A stretch of 64,000 bases of DNA, from positions 1-64,000 of the forward strand of contig CAWJKY010000001.1 in the NCBI GenBank assembly GCA_963843565.1, read 5' to 3'. The notes under the pieces were generated by a model. That model saw only the letters and a list, made by a program, of their open reading frames with translations. It searched no databases and had not been told where the DNA came from. The first letter of the stretch is position 1; every line of letters begins with the position of its first letter. This stretch comes from DASZQY01 sp963843565 (lineage in GTDB: Bacteria > Pseudomonadota > Alphaproteobacteria > Rhizobiales > Kaistiaceae). The translations under genes were made by a program, and so were the position numbers. Positions 1 through 9,033 of the stretch are shown here, piece by piece.

Positions 1-38
<38 letters not shown>

Positions 39-60
39 ACATGATCGTGCCTCGAAAAAT

Positions 61-85
61 CGCCGCCCCTCGTGGGCGGCGTTTT
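61..85 (+). terminator. intrinsic terminator behind the tRNA gene
   Basis: An 8-bp perfect stem (CGCCGCCC at 61-68 with GGGCGGCG at 74-81) and a 5-nt loop are followed directly by TTTT. It lies 23 bp after the tRNA CCA end and should end the tRNA transcript. Confidence 0.8.
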
Positions 86-179
86 CGTCTGCGGGTCTGG
101 GAGGAATGCCCCCGGAGCCCGCCCGCAGCGGCCGTCGCTGCGGGTACTTTGCGTGCGCGCGCCAGTGCCGCCCGCGCCT

Positions 180-1277
180 TCAGCCTCCGAACGAAGCGAA
201 CTTGAGGCACATAGGCGTGCCGATCTCGATCCGCCTGCCGGTGTCGGTCAGCGTCCCGTCTTCGGCGCTGCGCGCGAAGATGGCGATGTTGTCGCCGTTC
301 TGATTGCCGACGAGCAGATACCGCCCGGAGGGGGTCAGCGCGAAATTGCGCGGTGTGGCGCCGCCGCTCGGCGTGCAGGCGATCGCCGACAGCTTGTTTG
401 CCGCCTTGTCGAAACCGACCACGGCGATCGAGTCATGTCCGCGATTGGACGCGTAGACGAAGCGGCCGTCCGGCGAGACGTGGAGGTCCGCGCCGTAGCT
501 GGTCGTTTTGAAACCCTCGGGGAGGGAGCTGACCGAATCGGCGAGCTCCAGCCTGCCATCCGACCATCTGATCGCATGCACGGCCGAGATCAATTCGGTG
601 GACAGGAAGACGACGTCGCCGTCGGGATGGAATTCCAGGTGCCGTGGACCGGATCCGGGCGGCAGATCGACGTCCGAATGACGGGCGAGGGCGCCGTCGC
701 GCCCCAGGCGATAGGCAATGACCTTGTCGAGCCCGAGCTCGGCGACCAGCACGAAGGACCCGTCGGGTGTCTCGATCGCGCAGTGCGTGTGGCTGCGTTC
801 CTGCCGCTCGGCGTTGGGGCCAGTGCCGGCGTGCGCCACGCTCGCGGCCGCCGGCGCCAGGCTGCCGTCGGGCTGGATGGGGAAGACCGCGAACGACTGG
901 TCGGGGCCGCCCCTGCCCATCGCGTAGTTGGCGACCAGCACGAAGCGATGGTCCCGCGTGAGTGAGACGTAGGCGGAGATGCTGCCGAGCGTGGGCTGCT
1001 TGTTGAGGTAGGTGAGCGAGGCGCTCGCCGGATCGAAGCGATAGGCGGTCACGGTGCCTTCGCGCCATTCGGAGACTTCCGAGACGGCGTAGACGCATTG
1101 GCTCTGTGCATCGATCGCCAGGAAGGTCGGGTTGTCGGTATCGCCGATCTCCGAGCGCTTCTCGAAGGCGAGCGTGTCTTCGTCGAAGGCGTAGACCTCC
1201 ACCCCCTTGCCCCGCGCACCCTGCGGGTACGTCCCTTCCCGGTTGAGGCAACCGACGAACAGGAACTGGTTCGACAT
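180..1277 (-). CDS. lactonase family beta-propeller protein (6-phosphogluconolactonase type)
   Basis: A 365-aa protein of the YbhE/Pgl-type seven-bladed propeller lactonases, which hydrolyse 6-phosphogluconolactone or related sugar lactones in the cytosol. It opens with a first blade (NQFLFVGCLNREG) and carries repeated propeller strands. It also has family signatures such as PPGSGPRHLEFHPDG, VSPDGRFVYASNRGHDSIAV and ATPRNFALTPSGRYLLVGNQ. The start at 1277 was chosen because GGGAGG sits about 10 bases upstream. The frame stays open further upstream but reads as non-family sequence. Monocistronic and divergent from the MaoC gene. The natural lactone is not settled by sequence. Confidence 0.85.
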   Translation of the reverse strand: MSNQFLFVGCLNREGTYPQGARGKGVEVYAFDEDTLAFEKRSEIGDTDNPTFLAIDAQSQCVYAVSEVSEWREGTVTAYRFDPASASLTYLNKQPTLGSISAYVSLTRDHRFVLVANYAMGRGGPDQSFAVFPIQPDGSLAPAAASVAHAGTGPNAERQERSHTHCAIETPDGSFVLVAELGLDKVIAYRLGRDGALARHSDVDLPPGSGPRHLEFHPDGDVVFLSTELISAVHAIRWSDGRLELADSVSSLPEGFKTTSYGADLHVSPDGRFVYASNRGHDSIAVVGFDKAANKLSAIACTPSGGATPRNFALTPSGRYLLVGNQNGDNIAIFARSAEDGTLTDTGRRIEIGTPMCLKFASFGG

Positions 1278-1602
1278 CAGGCGCATTCCTCCCACTGCTT
1301 TGAGCCAATCGTCTTCCACGACGAAGCCTTGCTGGTCGATCGGCGACACCGGGGCCCCGATCGCTCTCCAGGATTCCTCGTGGTTCGTCCAGCGGCCGAC
1401 TTGTTCGGCGATTGCCTTGTGCGGCCGGGGTCCGGCTTCGCTCTCGAGCGCTTGCCCAGAGCCAGTGCGGCGGAGCGCACGAGACGGCAGCCCGAATTGG
1501 TCTTGACATCGCTCATGATTTCACCGGTAGAGATCGGCGGGACGACGCTGGTCAATTTGAGCGGGCAGGACAAGGAATTCGGACCTTTCGAGGGAACTAC
1601 TC
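1278..1602. other. divergent intergenic region without a clear gene
   Basis: These 325 bases separate the lactonase (minus) and MaoC (plus) starts. The lactonase frame remains open back to about 1521 on the minus strand, but the extra ~80 codons do not resemble the propeller family. A TTGACA at 1503-1508 might be a -35 element for the plus-strand gene, but the -10 at the right spacing is poor. A GAGGGA ribosome-binding site for the MaoC gene lies just before 1603. Confidence 0.4.
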
Positions 1603-2061
1603 ATGAACGTGGACCGGTATCTGGAAGACTACGAGATCGGCGAGGAATACACGACCACCGGGCGGACCATCGGCGAGGCGGACATCGTCCTGCATGCCGG
1701 CCAGACCGGCGACTTCTATCCTCACCACATGGACGCGGCCTGGTGCGCCACCCAGCCCTTCGGCCAGCGGATCGCCCACGGCACGCTGGTGTTCAGCGTC
1801 GGTGTCGGCCTGGCGGCCGGCGCTATCAACACGCGCGCGATGTCCTACGGCTACGACCGGCTGCGCTTCGTCAAGCCGGTGTTCATCGGTGACACGATTC
1901 ACACCCATTCGACCATCACCGGCACGCGCGAGCACAAGCGCCCCGGCTACGGAATCGTGGTCGAGAAGATCGACGTCATCAATCAGCGCGACGAACTGGT
2001 GCTGACCTGCGAGCACCTGCACATCGTCGAGCGCCGTCCGGCCGCCGAGGCCGCTTCCTGA
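1603..2061 (+). CDS. MaoC family (R)-hydratase-like protein
   Basis: A 152-aa single hot-dog-fold protein of the MaoC/(R)-specific enoyl-CoA hydratase family, cytosolic, acting on acyl-CoA thioesters. The catalytic hydratase motif is visible as TGDFYPHH, giving the Asp37/His42 pair. The following RIAHGTLVFSVGVGL is the usual central helix region. The C-terminal strand HKRPGYGIVVEKIDVINQ is also typical. Length is standard for one-domain MaoC proteins. Its neighbours are a lactonase and a cellobiose phosphorylase, which do not reveal a pathway, so the substrate is unknown. Confidence 0.85.
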   Translation: MNVDRYLEDYEIGEEYTTTGRTIGEADIVLHAGQTGDFYPHHMDAAWCATQPFGQRIAHGTLVFSVGVGLAAGAINTRAMSYGYDRLRFVKPVFIGDTIHTHSTITGTREHKRPGYGIVVEKIDVINQRDELVLTCEHLHIVERRPAAEAAS

Positions 2062-2274
2062 GCCGTCGACGATCCGAATCCCTTCTTCGAGCCTGCCGCC
2101 GATGCGTTCGGATGGACGCGGTTGGTGTGCTCTGGCCCGCCGGTCTCCGACCGCGCCGCCATGCCCTCTGGACCCGTTCCAAAGCCGCACTATCGTGTGG
2201 CGCGCGGCCGACTAACCGCCTAAAGCCTTGTGCCGCGCGGGGAGGGCGCCCGCACGACCGGGAACGGGGACGTC

Positions 2275-4719
2275 ATGAAATACGGCTACTTTGACGACGA
2301 GCGTCGCGAATACGTCATCACGCGGCCCGATACGCCGATGCAGTGGATCAACTACATCGGCTGCCAGGACTACTTCGGCATCCTGTCGGCGACCGCGGGC
2401 GGCTATTCCTACTATCGCGATGCGCGCATGCGGCGCATCACCCGCGGCCGCTACAACAACGTGCCGGCGGATTTCGGGGGCCGCTACATCTACCTGCGCG
2501 ACGACGAGAGCGGCGATTTCTGGTCGCCCTCGTGGATGCCGACCCAGAGCACCCTCGACAGTTTCGAGTGCCGGCACGGCATGGGCTACAGCGTCATTTC
2601 CTCGCGCCGCGCCGGCATCGCCGCCAGTACGCGCTACTTCGTGCCGCTCGACGAGAATCTCGAGGTCTGGCAGGTGACGCTCACCAACGAGCGCGCCAGC
2701 GCGGCGGAAATCTCGCTGTTCTCCTCGGTCGAATTCTGCCTGTGGGAGGCCAACGACGACGCCACCAACTTCCAGCGCAATCTGTCGATCGGCGAGGTCG
2801 AGGTCGACGACGAGGTGATCTTTCACAAGAGCGAATACCGCGAGCGGCGCGATCACTTCGCCTGGTTTGCGTGTTCGGAGGCGCTCGCCGGCTTCGATAC
2901 CCAGCGCGAGGACTTCCTCGGCCCCTGGCGCGGCTGGGACAAGCCGCAGGCGGTGGAGCGCGGAAAGTCGTCGAATTCAATTGCCCATGGCTGGTCGCCG
3001 ATCGGCTCGCACCACGTCACGGTCCAACTGGCGCCCGGCGAGACCAGACGCGTCCAGTTCGTGCTCGGCTACTTCGAGAATCCGAAGGACAGGAAGTTCG
3101 ATCCGCCCGGCTCGCAGGTGATCGACAAGTCGCGGGTCAGGCCAAAGATCGCTTCCTGGCGCGATCTCGCCACGGCCGATGCTGCCTTCGCCAAACTCGG
3201 CGCCTATTGGGCGGACCTCCTCGGCATTTACCGGGTGTCGTCGCCGGACGAGCACACCGACCGCATGGTCAACATCTGGAACGCCTACCAGTGCATGGCG
3301 ACGTTCAACATGTCGCGCTCAGCCTCGACGTTTGAATCGGGCATCGGCCGGGGCCTCGGCTTCCGCGACTCCAATCAGGACCTGCTCGGCTTCGTCCACA
3401 TGGTGCCGGCGCGCGCCCGCCAGCGCATTCTCGATCTCGCCGCCACGCAACTGGAAAGCGGCGGCGCCTATCACCAGTATCAGCCGCTCACCAAGAAGGG
3501 CAACGATGCGGTCGGCGGCGGTTTCAACGACGATCCGCACTGGCTGATCGTCGGCGTCGCCGCCTACCTGAAGGAGACCGGCGATGTCGCGATCCTCGAC
3601 GAGGCGGTGGCCTTCGACAGCACGCCGGGTACCGAGGTGCCGCTCTACGAGCATCTGTGCCGCTCGATCCGCTACGCCCTCGACAACACCGGTCCGCACG
3701 GTCTGCCGCTGATCGGCCAGGCCGACTGGAACGACTGCCTCAACCTCAACTGCTTCTCCGATGAGCCCGGCCAGTCGTTCCAGACCCTCAAGGGCAAGGA
3801 CGGCAAAACCGCCGAATCCGTCTTCATCGGTGGCCTGATGGTGCTGTCGGCGAATGAGCTTGCCGCGATCGCCCAGCTGCACGGCAAGGCGGACGACGCG
3901 GCGTTCTACCGCGACGTCGCGAAGAAGATGGACGCGGTGGTGCGCGAGCATGGCTGGGACGGCGAATGGTTCGTGCGCGCCTACGACGATTTCGGCCGCA
4001 AGGTCGGCTCGAAGGACTGCGCGGAGGGCAAGATCTTCATCGAGCCGCAGGGCTTCTGCGTGCTCGCCGGCATCGGCCTCGACGACGGCAAGGCGCGGCA
4101 GGCGCTGGATTCGGTCGCCGCGCACCTCGCCACCCCGCACGGCATCGTGCTGCAGCAGCCGGCCTACACCCACTACTACCTCGAGTACGGCGAGATCTCG
4201 TCCTACCCGCCGGGCTACAAGGAAAACGCCGGCATCTTCTGCCACAACAATCCGTGGGTGATGATCGCCGAGACCATGATGGGCAACGGCGACGCGGCCT
4301 TCGACTACTACACCCGCATCAACCCGTCGGCGCGCGAGTCGATCAGCGAGGTGCACCGGCTGGAGCCCTACGTCTATGCGCAGATGATCGCCGGCCGCGA
4401 CGCGCCGAGCCACGGCGAGGCCAAGAATTCGTGGCTGACCGGCACGGCGGCGTACAACTACTACGCCATCACCCAGTGGATCCTCGGCGTCCGTCCGGAC
4501 TACGCGGGCCTGCGCATCGCGCCGGTCATCCCGGAAAACTGGGACGGCTTCACCGTCAGCCGGCGCTTCCGCGGCGTGACCTACGACGTCGCGGTGAAGC
4601 GCGCCGGCCCCGGCAACAAGGTGAAGCTGACCGTGGACGGCAAGACGATCGACGGAAACCTGGTGCCGCCGCCGGCCGCGGGCACGAAGTCGGTCGCCGT
4701 CGAGGCGGTCATCGGCTGA
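2275..4719 (+). CDS. cellobiose phosphorylase (GH94)
   Basis: An 814-aa GH94 glycoside phosphorylase that splits cellobiose with inorganic phosphate into alpha-glucose 1-phosphate and glucose in the cytosol. The N-terminal beta-sandwich begins MKYGYFDDERREYVITRPDTP as in characterised family members. The (alpha/alpha)6 barrel contains the catalytic-acid motif QADWNDCLN (Asp484) and the conserved blocks NMSRSASTFESGIGRG, GFRDSNQDLLGFVH, and YPPGYKENAGIFCHNNPW. These blocks match cellobiose phosphorylase more closely than chitobiose phosphorylase. ATG 2275 has GGGGA upstream; an earlier GTG at 2230 is in frame but adds non-family residues. No cellobiose transporter or beta-glucosidase is adjacent. 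Confidence 0.92.
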   Translation: MKYGYFDDERREYVITRPDTPMQWINYIGCQDYFGILSATAGGYSYYRDARMRRITRGRYNNVPADFGGRYIYLRDDESGDFWSPSWMPTQSTLDSFECRHGMGYSVISSRRAGIAASTRYFVPLDENLEVWQVTLTNERASAAEISLFSSVEFCLWEANDDATNFQRNLSIGEVEVDDEVIFHKSEYRERRDHFAWFACSEALAGFDTQREDFLGPWRGWDKPQAVERGKSSNSIAHGWSPIGSHHVTVQLAPGETRRVQFVLGYFENPKDRKFDPPGSQVIDKSRVRPKIASWRDLATADAAFAKLGAYWADLLGIYRVSSPDEHTDRMVNIWNAYQCMATFNMSRSASTFESGIGRGLGFRDSNQDLLGFVHMVPARARQRILDLAATQLESGGAYHQYQPLTKKGNDAVGGGFNDDPHWLIVGVAAYLKETGDVAILDEAVAFDSTPGTEVPLYEHLCRSIRYALDNTGPHGLPLIGQADWNDCLNLNCFSDEPGQSFQTLKGKDGKTAESVFIGGLMVLSANELAAIAQLHGKADDAAFYRDVAKKMDAVVREHGWDGEWFVRAYDDFGRKVGSKDCAEGKIFIEPQGFCVLAGIGLDDGKARQALDSVAAHLATPHGIVLQQPAYTHYYLEYGEISSYPPGYKENAGIFCHNNPWVMIAETMMGNGDAAFDYYTRINPSARESISEVHRLEPYVYAQMIAGRDAPSHGEAKNSWLTGTAAYNYYAITQWILGVRPDYAGLRIAPVIPENWDGFTVSRRFRGVTYDVAVKRAGPGNKVKLTVDGKTIDGNLVPPPAAGTKSVAVEAVIG

Positions 4720-4734
4720 ACGGCCGCGGCTCCC

Positions 4735-5694
4735 TCACGCCGTCTTCACCACGCCCGTCTCGATCAGCCGGGTGACGGCCTCCTGCACCGCTTGCGGCGA
4801 GGTGTAGCGCGGCGCGTAGTTGATCAGCCGCTGGCCCTTCTCGATGGAATGGCAGGGGCTGCGGAAGATGTGCTCCCAGGTCGCCTGGGCGTCTTCGGGC
4901 CGCTGGGTCTTCTTCCATTCGACGTAGGGCACGAACTTCAGCTTCGGCGCCTTGCCGAACCAGGCGCTCATCGCCTCGGCGTAGCCCTTCAAACTGATCG
5001 CGGTGGGCGCTACCGCATGAAACGCTTCACCGATCGCGACGCTGCGGTTGGCGATCGCCTGCATGAAGACTTGCGCCACGTCGTCGGCGTGGACGTGATG
5101 GACGGTCTCCATGCCGAAGTTTGCGAGCGCCAGCTCCTCGCCCCGCGCCAGCGTCTCGAAGACGGCGGTGTTGAAGTGGCCGGCCGGGTTCAACGGCGCC
5201 CAGCCCGGCCCGACGATATGGCCCGGATGGGCGATGGTCGCCGGAAATCCGGTCCGGTGCGCTTCGCCGAGAAGATAGTCCTCGATCGCCGCCTTCTGTG
5301 TCCCGTACTCGCCGATCGGTTTGCGCGGCGCCGCTTCCGTCGTCGGCGGCGAGACGCTCGGGCCATGCACCCAGATCGTGCCGCAATGGAGAAAATGCTG
5401 GACGGTGTCGCGAAGCGCTTCGGTGAGATGCCTGGCGCTCTCCAGCTTGAAGCAGATCAGGTCGATGACAACGTCGCCTTTGAGGTCGCGGATCGTCTGG
5501 CCGAAGGTTCCGGCGGTCTCCTCCGCGTCGCGGTCGGCCTTGACGGTCCGCACGTGCTGCCAGGCGGCATGGGGCGTGTAAGGCGCGCGCTCGCCGCGCG
5601 CCACGTTGACGACCTCGTACCCGGCCTCGACCAGCCGCGGCACCAGATAGGTGCCGATGTGGCCGGAGCCGCCGATGACGACCGCGCGGGTCAT
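4735..5694 (-). CDS. NAD-dependent epimerase/dehydratase family protein
   Basis: A 319-aa extended-type SDR. The dinucleotide motif VVIGGSGHIGTYLVPRL is at the N terminus and the active-site Tyr-Lys is in GEYGTQKAAIEDYLL. The middle holds a GHIVGPGWAPLNP segment typical of NAD-epimerases acting on sugar nucleotides or small ketones. Its ATG overlaps the stop of the upstream methyltransferase gene (ATGA, 5691-5694), so the two are translationally coupled. It converges with the cellobiose phosphorylase gene 15 bp away. The exact substrate is unknown. Confidence 0.8.
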   Translation of the reverse strand: MTRAVVIGGSGHIGTYLVPRLVEAGYEVVNVARGERAPYTPHAAWQHVRTVKADRDAEETAGTFGQTIRDLKGDVVIDLICFKLESARHLTEALRDTVQHFLHCGTIWVHGPSVSPPTTEAAPRKPIGEYGTQKAAIEDYLLGEAHRTGFPATIAHPGHIVGPGWAPLNPAGHFNTAVFETLARGEELALANFGMETVHHVHADDVAQVFMQAIANRSVAIGEAFHAVAPTAISLKGYAEAMSAWFGKAPKLKFVPYVEWKKTQRPEDAQATWEHIFRSPCHSIEKGQRLINYAPRYTSPQAVQEAVTRLIETGVVKTA

Positions 5695-6281
5695 GGCCGG
5701 TTCCCGGCTGTCGCCAGCGGCAGCCCGCCGACGGTGTCGAACAGCGTCGGCGTGCTTCCCGTTCGCGCCCGCTCGATGGTCAGCATCTTCATCTTGGTGG
5801 TCACGCCGCCGCTGGCCGAGAAGCCGCCCGCCTTGCCGTTGGCGGCGAGCACCCGGTGGCAGGGGACGACGATGGCGAACGGGTTGGCGCCGAGCGCGGC
5901 GCCCACCGCGCGGGATGCGCCGGGCTCGCCAAGGGCGCGCGCAATTTCGCCATAGGTCATGGTCTCGCCGGGCGGGATGGACCGCGCCACCTGATAGACG
6001 CGCACGTTGAATTCCGGCACGCCATCCATGTCGAGCGCGATCGGCGCAAGGTCGGCCGGCTCGCCGGAAAGAAGCGCCACGATCCGGTCGACGGCGAGAT
6101 GGAGCGTCGGGGGAAGCGGCGTCTCGCGGGCGTCGGGATAGCGCCGCTCCATCCACGCGCGCGTCGCCGCCGCGTCGCGTTCAGGCAGCTGCACGGCGGC
6201 GATGCCCTTGCCGCTCCAGGCGAGCGCGCAGGTGCCGATCGGCGTGTCGAACAGGGCGAATCCGCGAATGGTCTGTTTCAT
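5691..6281 (-). CDS. ogt: methylated-DNA--protein-cysteine methyltransferase
   Basis: A 196-aa suicide DNA-repair enzyme that removes O6-alkyl groups from guanine. The C-terminal active-site domain shows the helix-turn-helix arm (TMTYGEIARALGEPGASRAVGAALGANPF) followed by the acceptor-cysteine motif VVPCHRV and the GxGGFS-like GKAGGFSASGG. The N-terminal domain is the short Ogt type, with no Ada regulatory domain. The start is taken at ATG 6281; ATG 6290 is possible. Neither has a strong ribosome-binding site. It is first in a two-gene operon with the epimerase and divergent from deoC. Confidence 0.9.
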   Translation of the reverse strand: MKQTIRGFALFDTPIGTCALAWSGKGIAAVQLPERDAAATRAWMERRYPDARETPLPPTLHLAVDRIVALLSGEPADLAPIALDMDGVPEFNVRVYQVARSIPPGETMTYGEIARALGEPGASRAVGAALGANPFAIVVPCHRVLAANGKAGGFSASGGVTTKMKMLTIERARTGSTPTLFDTVGGLPLATAGNRP

Positions 6282-6399
6282 GGGGGCCATTGTGGCGCCG
6301 CACCGCCCGCCATGCCACCCGAAAACGGCGGGCGCCGACCCGCCTTCAGGCAAAGCGCGGAACCGGGTAGAGTGCCAGTCAGGGAGGCCCGAAAGAGCC

Positions 6400-7410
6400 A
6401 TGTCGCAGAGTGTCGCCGGCCGCGAAAGCGCGGAAATCCACCGTCTTCGCAACGTGCCCGAGGCGCCGCACAATCCCGGCATCCCGTTCGATCCGGAGCC
6501 GGTGGCGGGCGTGCGCGTCAATCTCTCCGCTGTCGAGCGGCGCGCGGCGACGCTCCCCAAGCGCCGCACGGTCAAGAAACAGTGGCAGGCGGCGTGGCTG
6601 GTCAAGGCGCTGCAGTGCATCGACCTCACCACGCTCAACTCCGACGATACCGAAGGCCGCGTGCGGCGCCTGTGCGCCAAGGCCGTCCATCCGCTCCGTC
6701 CGGATATCCAGGAGGCGCTGGGCCTCGCCGACCGCAAGATCACCACCGCCGCGGTCTGCGTCTATCACCGGTTCGTCAGGACCGCGGTCGCGGCGCTCGA
6801 AGGCACCGGCCTGCCGGTCGCCGCCGTCTCGACCGCGTTTCCCGCCGGCCTCACGCCGTTCGACACGCGGTTGCGCGAAATCGAGGAGTCGGTCGCCGAC
6901 GGCGCCTCGGAGATCGACATCGTCATCACCCGCGAGCATGTGCTGAGGGGCAACTGGCCGGCGCTCTACGACGAGGTGAAGCAGTTCAAGGCCGCCTGCG
7001 GCCCCGCGCACATGAAGGCGATCCTCGGCACCGGCGATCTCAAGACGCTTCGCAACGTCGGCCGCGCCTCATGGGTGGCGATGATGGCCGGCGCCGATTT
7101 CATCAAGACCTCGACCGGCAAGGAAGGCGTCAACGCCACGCTCCCCGTGGCGCTCATCATGGTGCGCGCCATCCGCGCCTATCGCGAGATGACCGGCCAC
7201 GTGGTCGGCTTCAAGCCGGCCGGCGGCATCTCGACGGCCAAGGACGCCATGGCCTTCCAGTTCGTGATGAAGGAAGAACTCGGCGACGAGTGGCTGCAGC
7301 CCGGCCTCTTCCGCATCGGCGCCTCGTCGCTGCTCGCCGATATCGAGCGCCAGCTCGAATACTACGTCACCGGCCGCTACGCCTCCTTCGACCACCACGC
7401 GATGGCGTGA
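6400..7410 (+). CDS. deoC: deoxyribose-phosphate aldolase
   Basis: A 336-aa class I aldolase that splits 2-deoxyribose 5-phosphate into acetaldehyde and glyceraldehyde 3-phosphate in deoxynucleoside catabolism. The Schiff-base lysine is Lys236 in DFIKTSTGK. The flanking strands EIDIVI, MKAILGTGDL and GFKPAGGI are canonical. The protein is of the longer DeoC type (E. coli DeoC is about 260 aa), with an extra N-terminal ~80 residues. GGGAGG upstream supports the ATG at 6400. The downstream ALDH16 gene could oxidise the acetaldehyde produced, a functional link interrupted here by other genes. Confidence 0.92.
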   Translation: MSQSVAGRESAEIHRLRNVPEAPHNPGIPFDPEPVAGVRVNLSAVERRAATLPKRRTVKKQWQAAWLVKALQCIDLTTLNSDDTEGRVRRLCAKAVHPLRPDIQEALGLADRKITTAAVCVYHRFVRTAVAALEGTGLPVAAVSTAFPAGLTPFDTRLREIEESVADGASEIDIVITREHVLRGNWPALYDEVKQFKAACGPAHMKAILGTGDLKTLRNVGRASWVAMMAGADFIKTSTGKEGVNATLPVALIMVRAIRAYREMTGHVVGFKPAGGISTAKDAMAFQFVMKEELGDEWLQPGLFRIGASSLLADIERQLEYYVTGRYASFDHHAMA

Positions 7411-7620
7411 GGCACGCTGCTCGGTGGACGCCCGAGCCTGAAACGGCGCTCGGAACGGGCTGACCTCGCCCGAAATCCGGGAATCTTCAGAACAAATCCA
7501 CATGGCCTTCAAGCTTCCCGGCGGTCCCTTGCCTACAGATGAGACCCAAGGCCGGACCGGCGGACCGCCACCAGCGGTTCCAGTCGGTCGTGCCAGCGCC
7601 CGGAACTCAGGAGACCTGCC

Positions 7621-8499
7621 ATGACGCCCACACAAACCCACCCGACTGCCTCGCGGATCAAAGCGTCACTCACGGCGCTGGTCGCGATCGGTATCGCAAT
7701 CGCCGTTCCGGCTTCCGCCGAGACCAGCGCGCCGCGCGCCGTGCTGCCCGTTTCGGAGATGGTCAATGGCCTCAAGAGCATCGAGGTGGAAATCGGTGGC
7801 GTGAAGCTCTCGGCGCTTTTCGACACCGGCGCCGGAATCTCGTTCGTCGGCAAGGCTGTTGCGAAGCGGATCGGCTGCAAGCCGTTCGGCCAGATCGCCG
7901 GCGTCCGGATGACCGGCGAAGTGGTCAAGGTGCCGTGGTGCGGCACGCTTGAGATCAGCGCCGGCGGGGTCGCGGGGCGCGATGCGGTCGGATATTTCGA
8001 CAACGCGAACATCCTCCCGGATGGCTGGAGCATCGTGTCGCTCAACGCCTTCGCGGACGGTCCGATCACGCTGGATTGGCCGGACGGAAAGCTGATCCTG
8101 GAGAGCCCGGGGTCCCTGGCCGAACGGACGAAGGGTCTCGTCGCCGCGCCGCTGCATCTGCAGCGCGAGGTCGCGGGGATCGCACTCGGCGCATTCCTGG
8201 AGGTGGCGACGGACGGCGAACCGCTGCGCATCGAACTCGACAGCGGCTTCGGCGGCGGCAACATCCTCGCGCCGCACGCCTTCGCCATCCTCGGTCTCGA
8301 CGCGCCGCCGGTCATCAAGGAGGGCCAGATGGCCGAGCCCGTTTCAGTGGATCTGACGGTCGCCGGGCACCCCATGACCGGCGTCGAGGTTCACGCCGAA
8401 GACATCATCTACGACGGCAACTTCGGCGCGGCTTTTCTCAGCCAGAACGTCGTCACGCTGGACTTCGCGTCCGAGCGCATCTGGATTGTGCCGCGCTAG
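7621..8499 (+). CDS. secreted retropepsin-like aspartic protease-fold protein
   Basis: A 292-aa protein with a basic start and hydrophobic segment ending in the signal-peptidase-like PASA-ET, so probably periplasmic. Two aspartic-protease signatures are visible, LFDTGAGISFVG (near residue 62) and IELDSGFGGGNIL (near residue 205). The single chain therefore carries two retropepsin-like halves that could form one active site, although the second has DSG. An AGGAG ribosome-binding site precedes the ATG. The 210 bp before it holds nothing recognisable. The substrate is unknown and catalytic activity is an inference from the DTG/DSG pair. Confidence 0.7.
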   Translation: MTPTQTHPTASRIKASLTALVAIGIAIAVPASAETSAPRAVLPVSEMVNGLKSIEVEIGGVKLSALFDTGAGISFVGKAVAKRIGCKPFGQIAGVRMTGEVVKVPWCGTLEISAGGVAGRDAVGYFDNANILPDGWSIVSLNAFADGPITLDWPDGKLILESPGSLAERTKGLVAAPLHLQREVAGIALGAFLEVATDGEPLRIELDSGFGGGNILAPHAFAILGLDAPPVIKEGQMAEPVSVDLTVAGHPMTGVEVHAEDIIYDGNFGAAFLSQNVVTLDFASERIWIVPR

Positions 8500-8545
8500 G
8501 TGGCTTTGTATCGTGCCGCCACCGCGTGACCAGACATCGGTGTCC

Positions 8546-8977
8546 ATGACCCGCATCCGTGAATTGCTGATCGAAGCCAAGAAGGGTCTGGAGCCGTGGG
8601 AGCCGGTCCCGGAGAAGGGCATTGTTGCCGTCGCCCGCCAGTGTGGCGCGCCCGAAGTCGCTGAGATGATCGCCGAGCTCGACACGCTCTCCGCCGAACG
8701 CGCCGAGGTCGATGACTCGGATGGCGATACGCTTGCCGACATCTCGACGACGCAGGAGCTCTACGCAAAGATTCTCGGCACGGTGGCCGGCGATCTCGTT
8801 CCGGACATTGCGCCGGGGCTTGCCAGCGAGTGGCCGGCGACCCGCCACTGGCTCGCCATCGCGCTCGCCAGGCACGGCGAGGCGGCGTTCCCGATCCTCC
8901 GCGAGGCGCTGGAGACCGAGACCGATGCCGGGGTGCGCGAATTCATGGAAGAGGCGGTCGAAACGCTCGGCGGCTAG
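8546..8977 (+). CDS. hypothetical protein (143 aa)
   Basis: Not recognised. An acidic soluble protein, MTRIRELLIEAKKGLEPW at the start, with predicted helices throughout. The C-terminal part (LASEWPATRHWLAIALARHGEAAFPILREALE) resembles a short HEAT-like helical repeat. It lies between the retropepsin-like gene and the TumE/TumA module. Its last 70 or so bases (8905-8977) recur exactly at 9724-9796, where they are fused in frame to the ALDH16 start. This marks its 3' end as the left edge of a tandem duplication. Confidence 0.75.
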   Translation: MTRIRELLIEAKKGLEPWEPVPEKGIVAVARQCGAPEVAEMIAELDTLSAERAEVDDSDGDTLADISTTQELYAKILGTVAGDLVPDIAPGLASEWPATRHWLAIALARHGEAAFPILREALETETDAGVREFMEEAVETLGG

Positions 8978-8980
8978 AAC
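8905..8980. repeat. direct repeat A, copy 1 (3' end of the 143-aa gene)
   Basis: These 76 bases, from GGCGCTGGAGACC to the TAGAAC after the stop codon, are identical to 9724-9799. They cover the last 24 codons, the stop and three bases beyond of the gene at 8546-8977. Identity ends sharply on both sides. Confidence 0.95.
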
Positions 8981-9033
8981 GGGACCGTTGGACCTATTGA
9001 CAACACTCCGCGGATGATGGCATAGGCTCGAAC

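Noticed and set aside
1350..1520. Upstream extension of the lactonase frame
   Set aside because: The extra residues do not match the propeller family and the strong ribosome-binding site favours the start at 1277.
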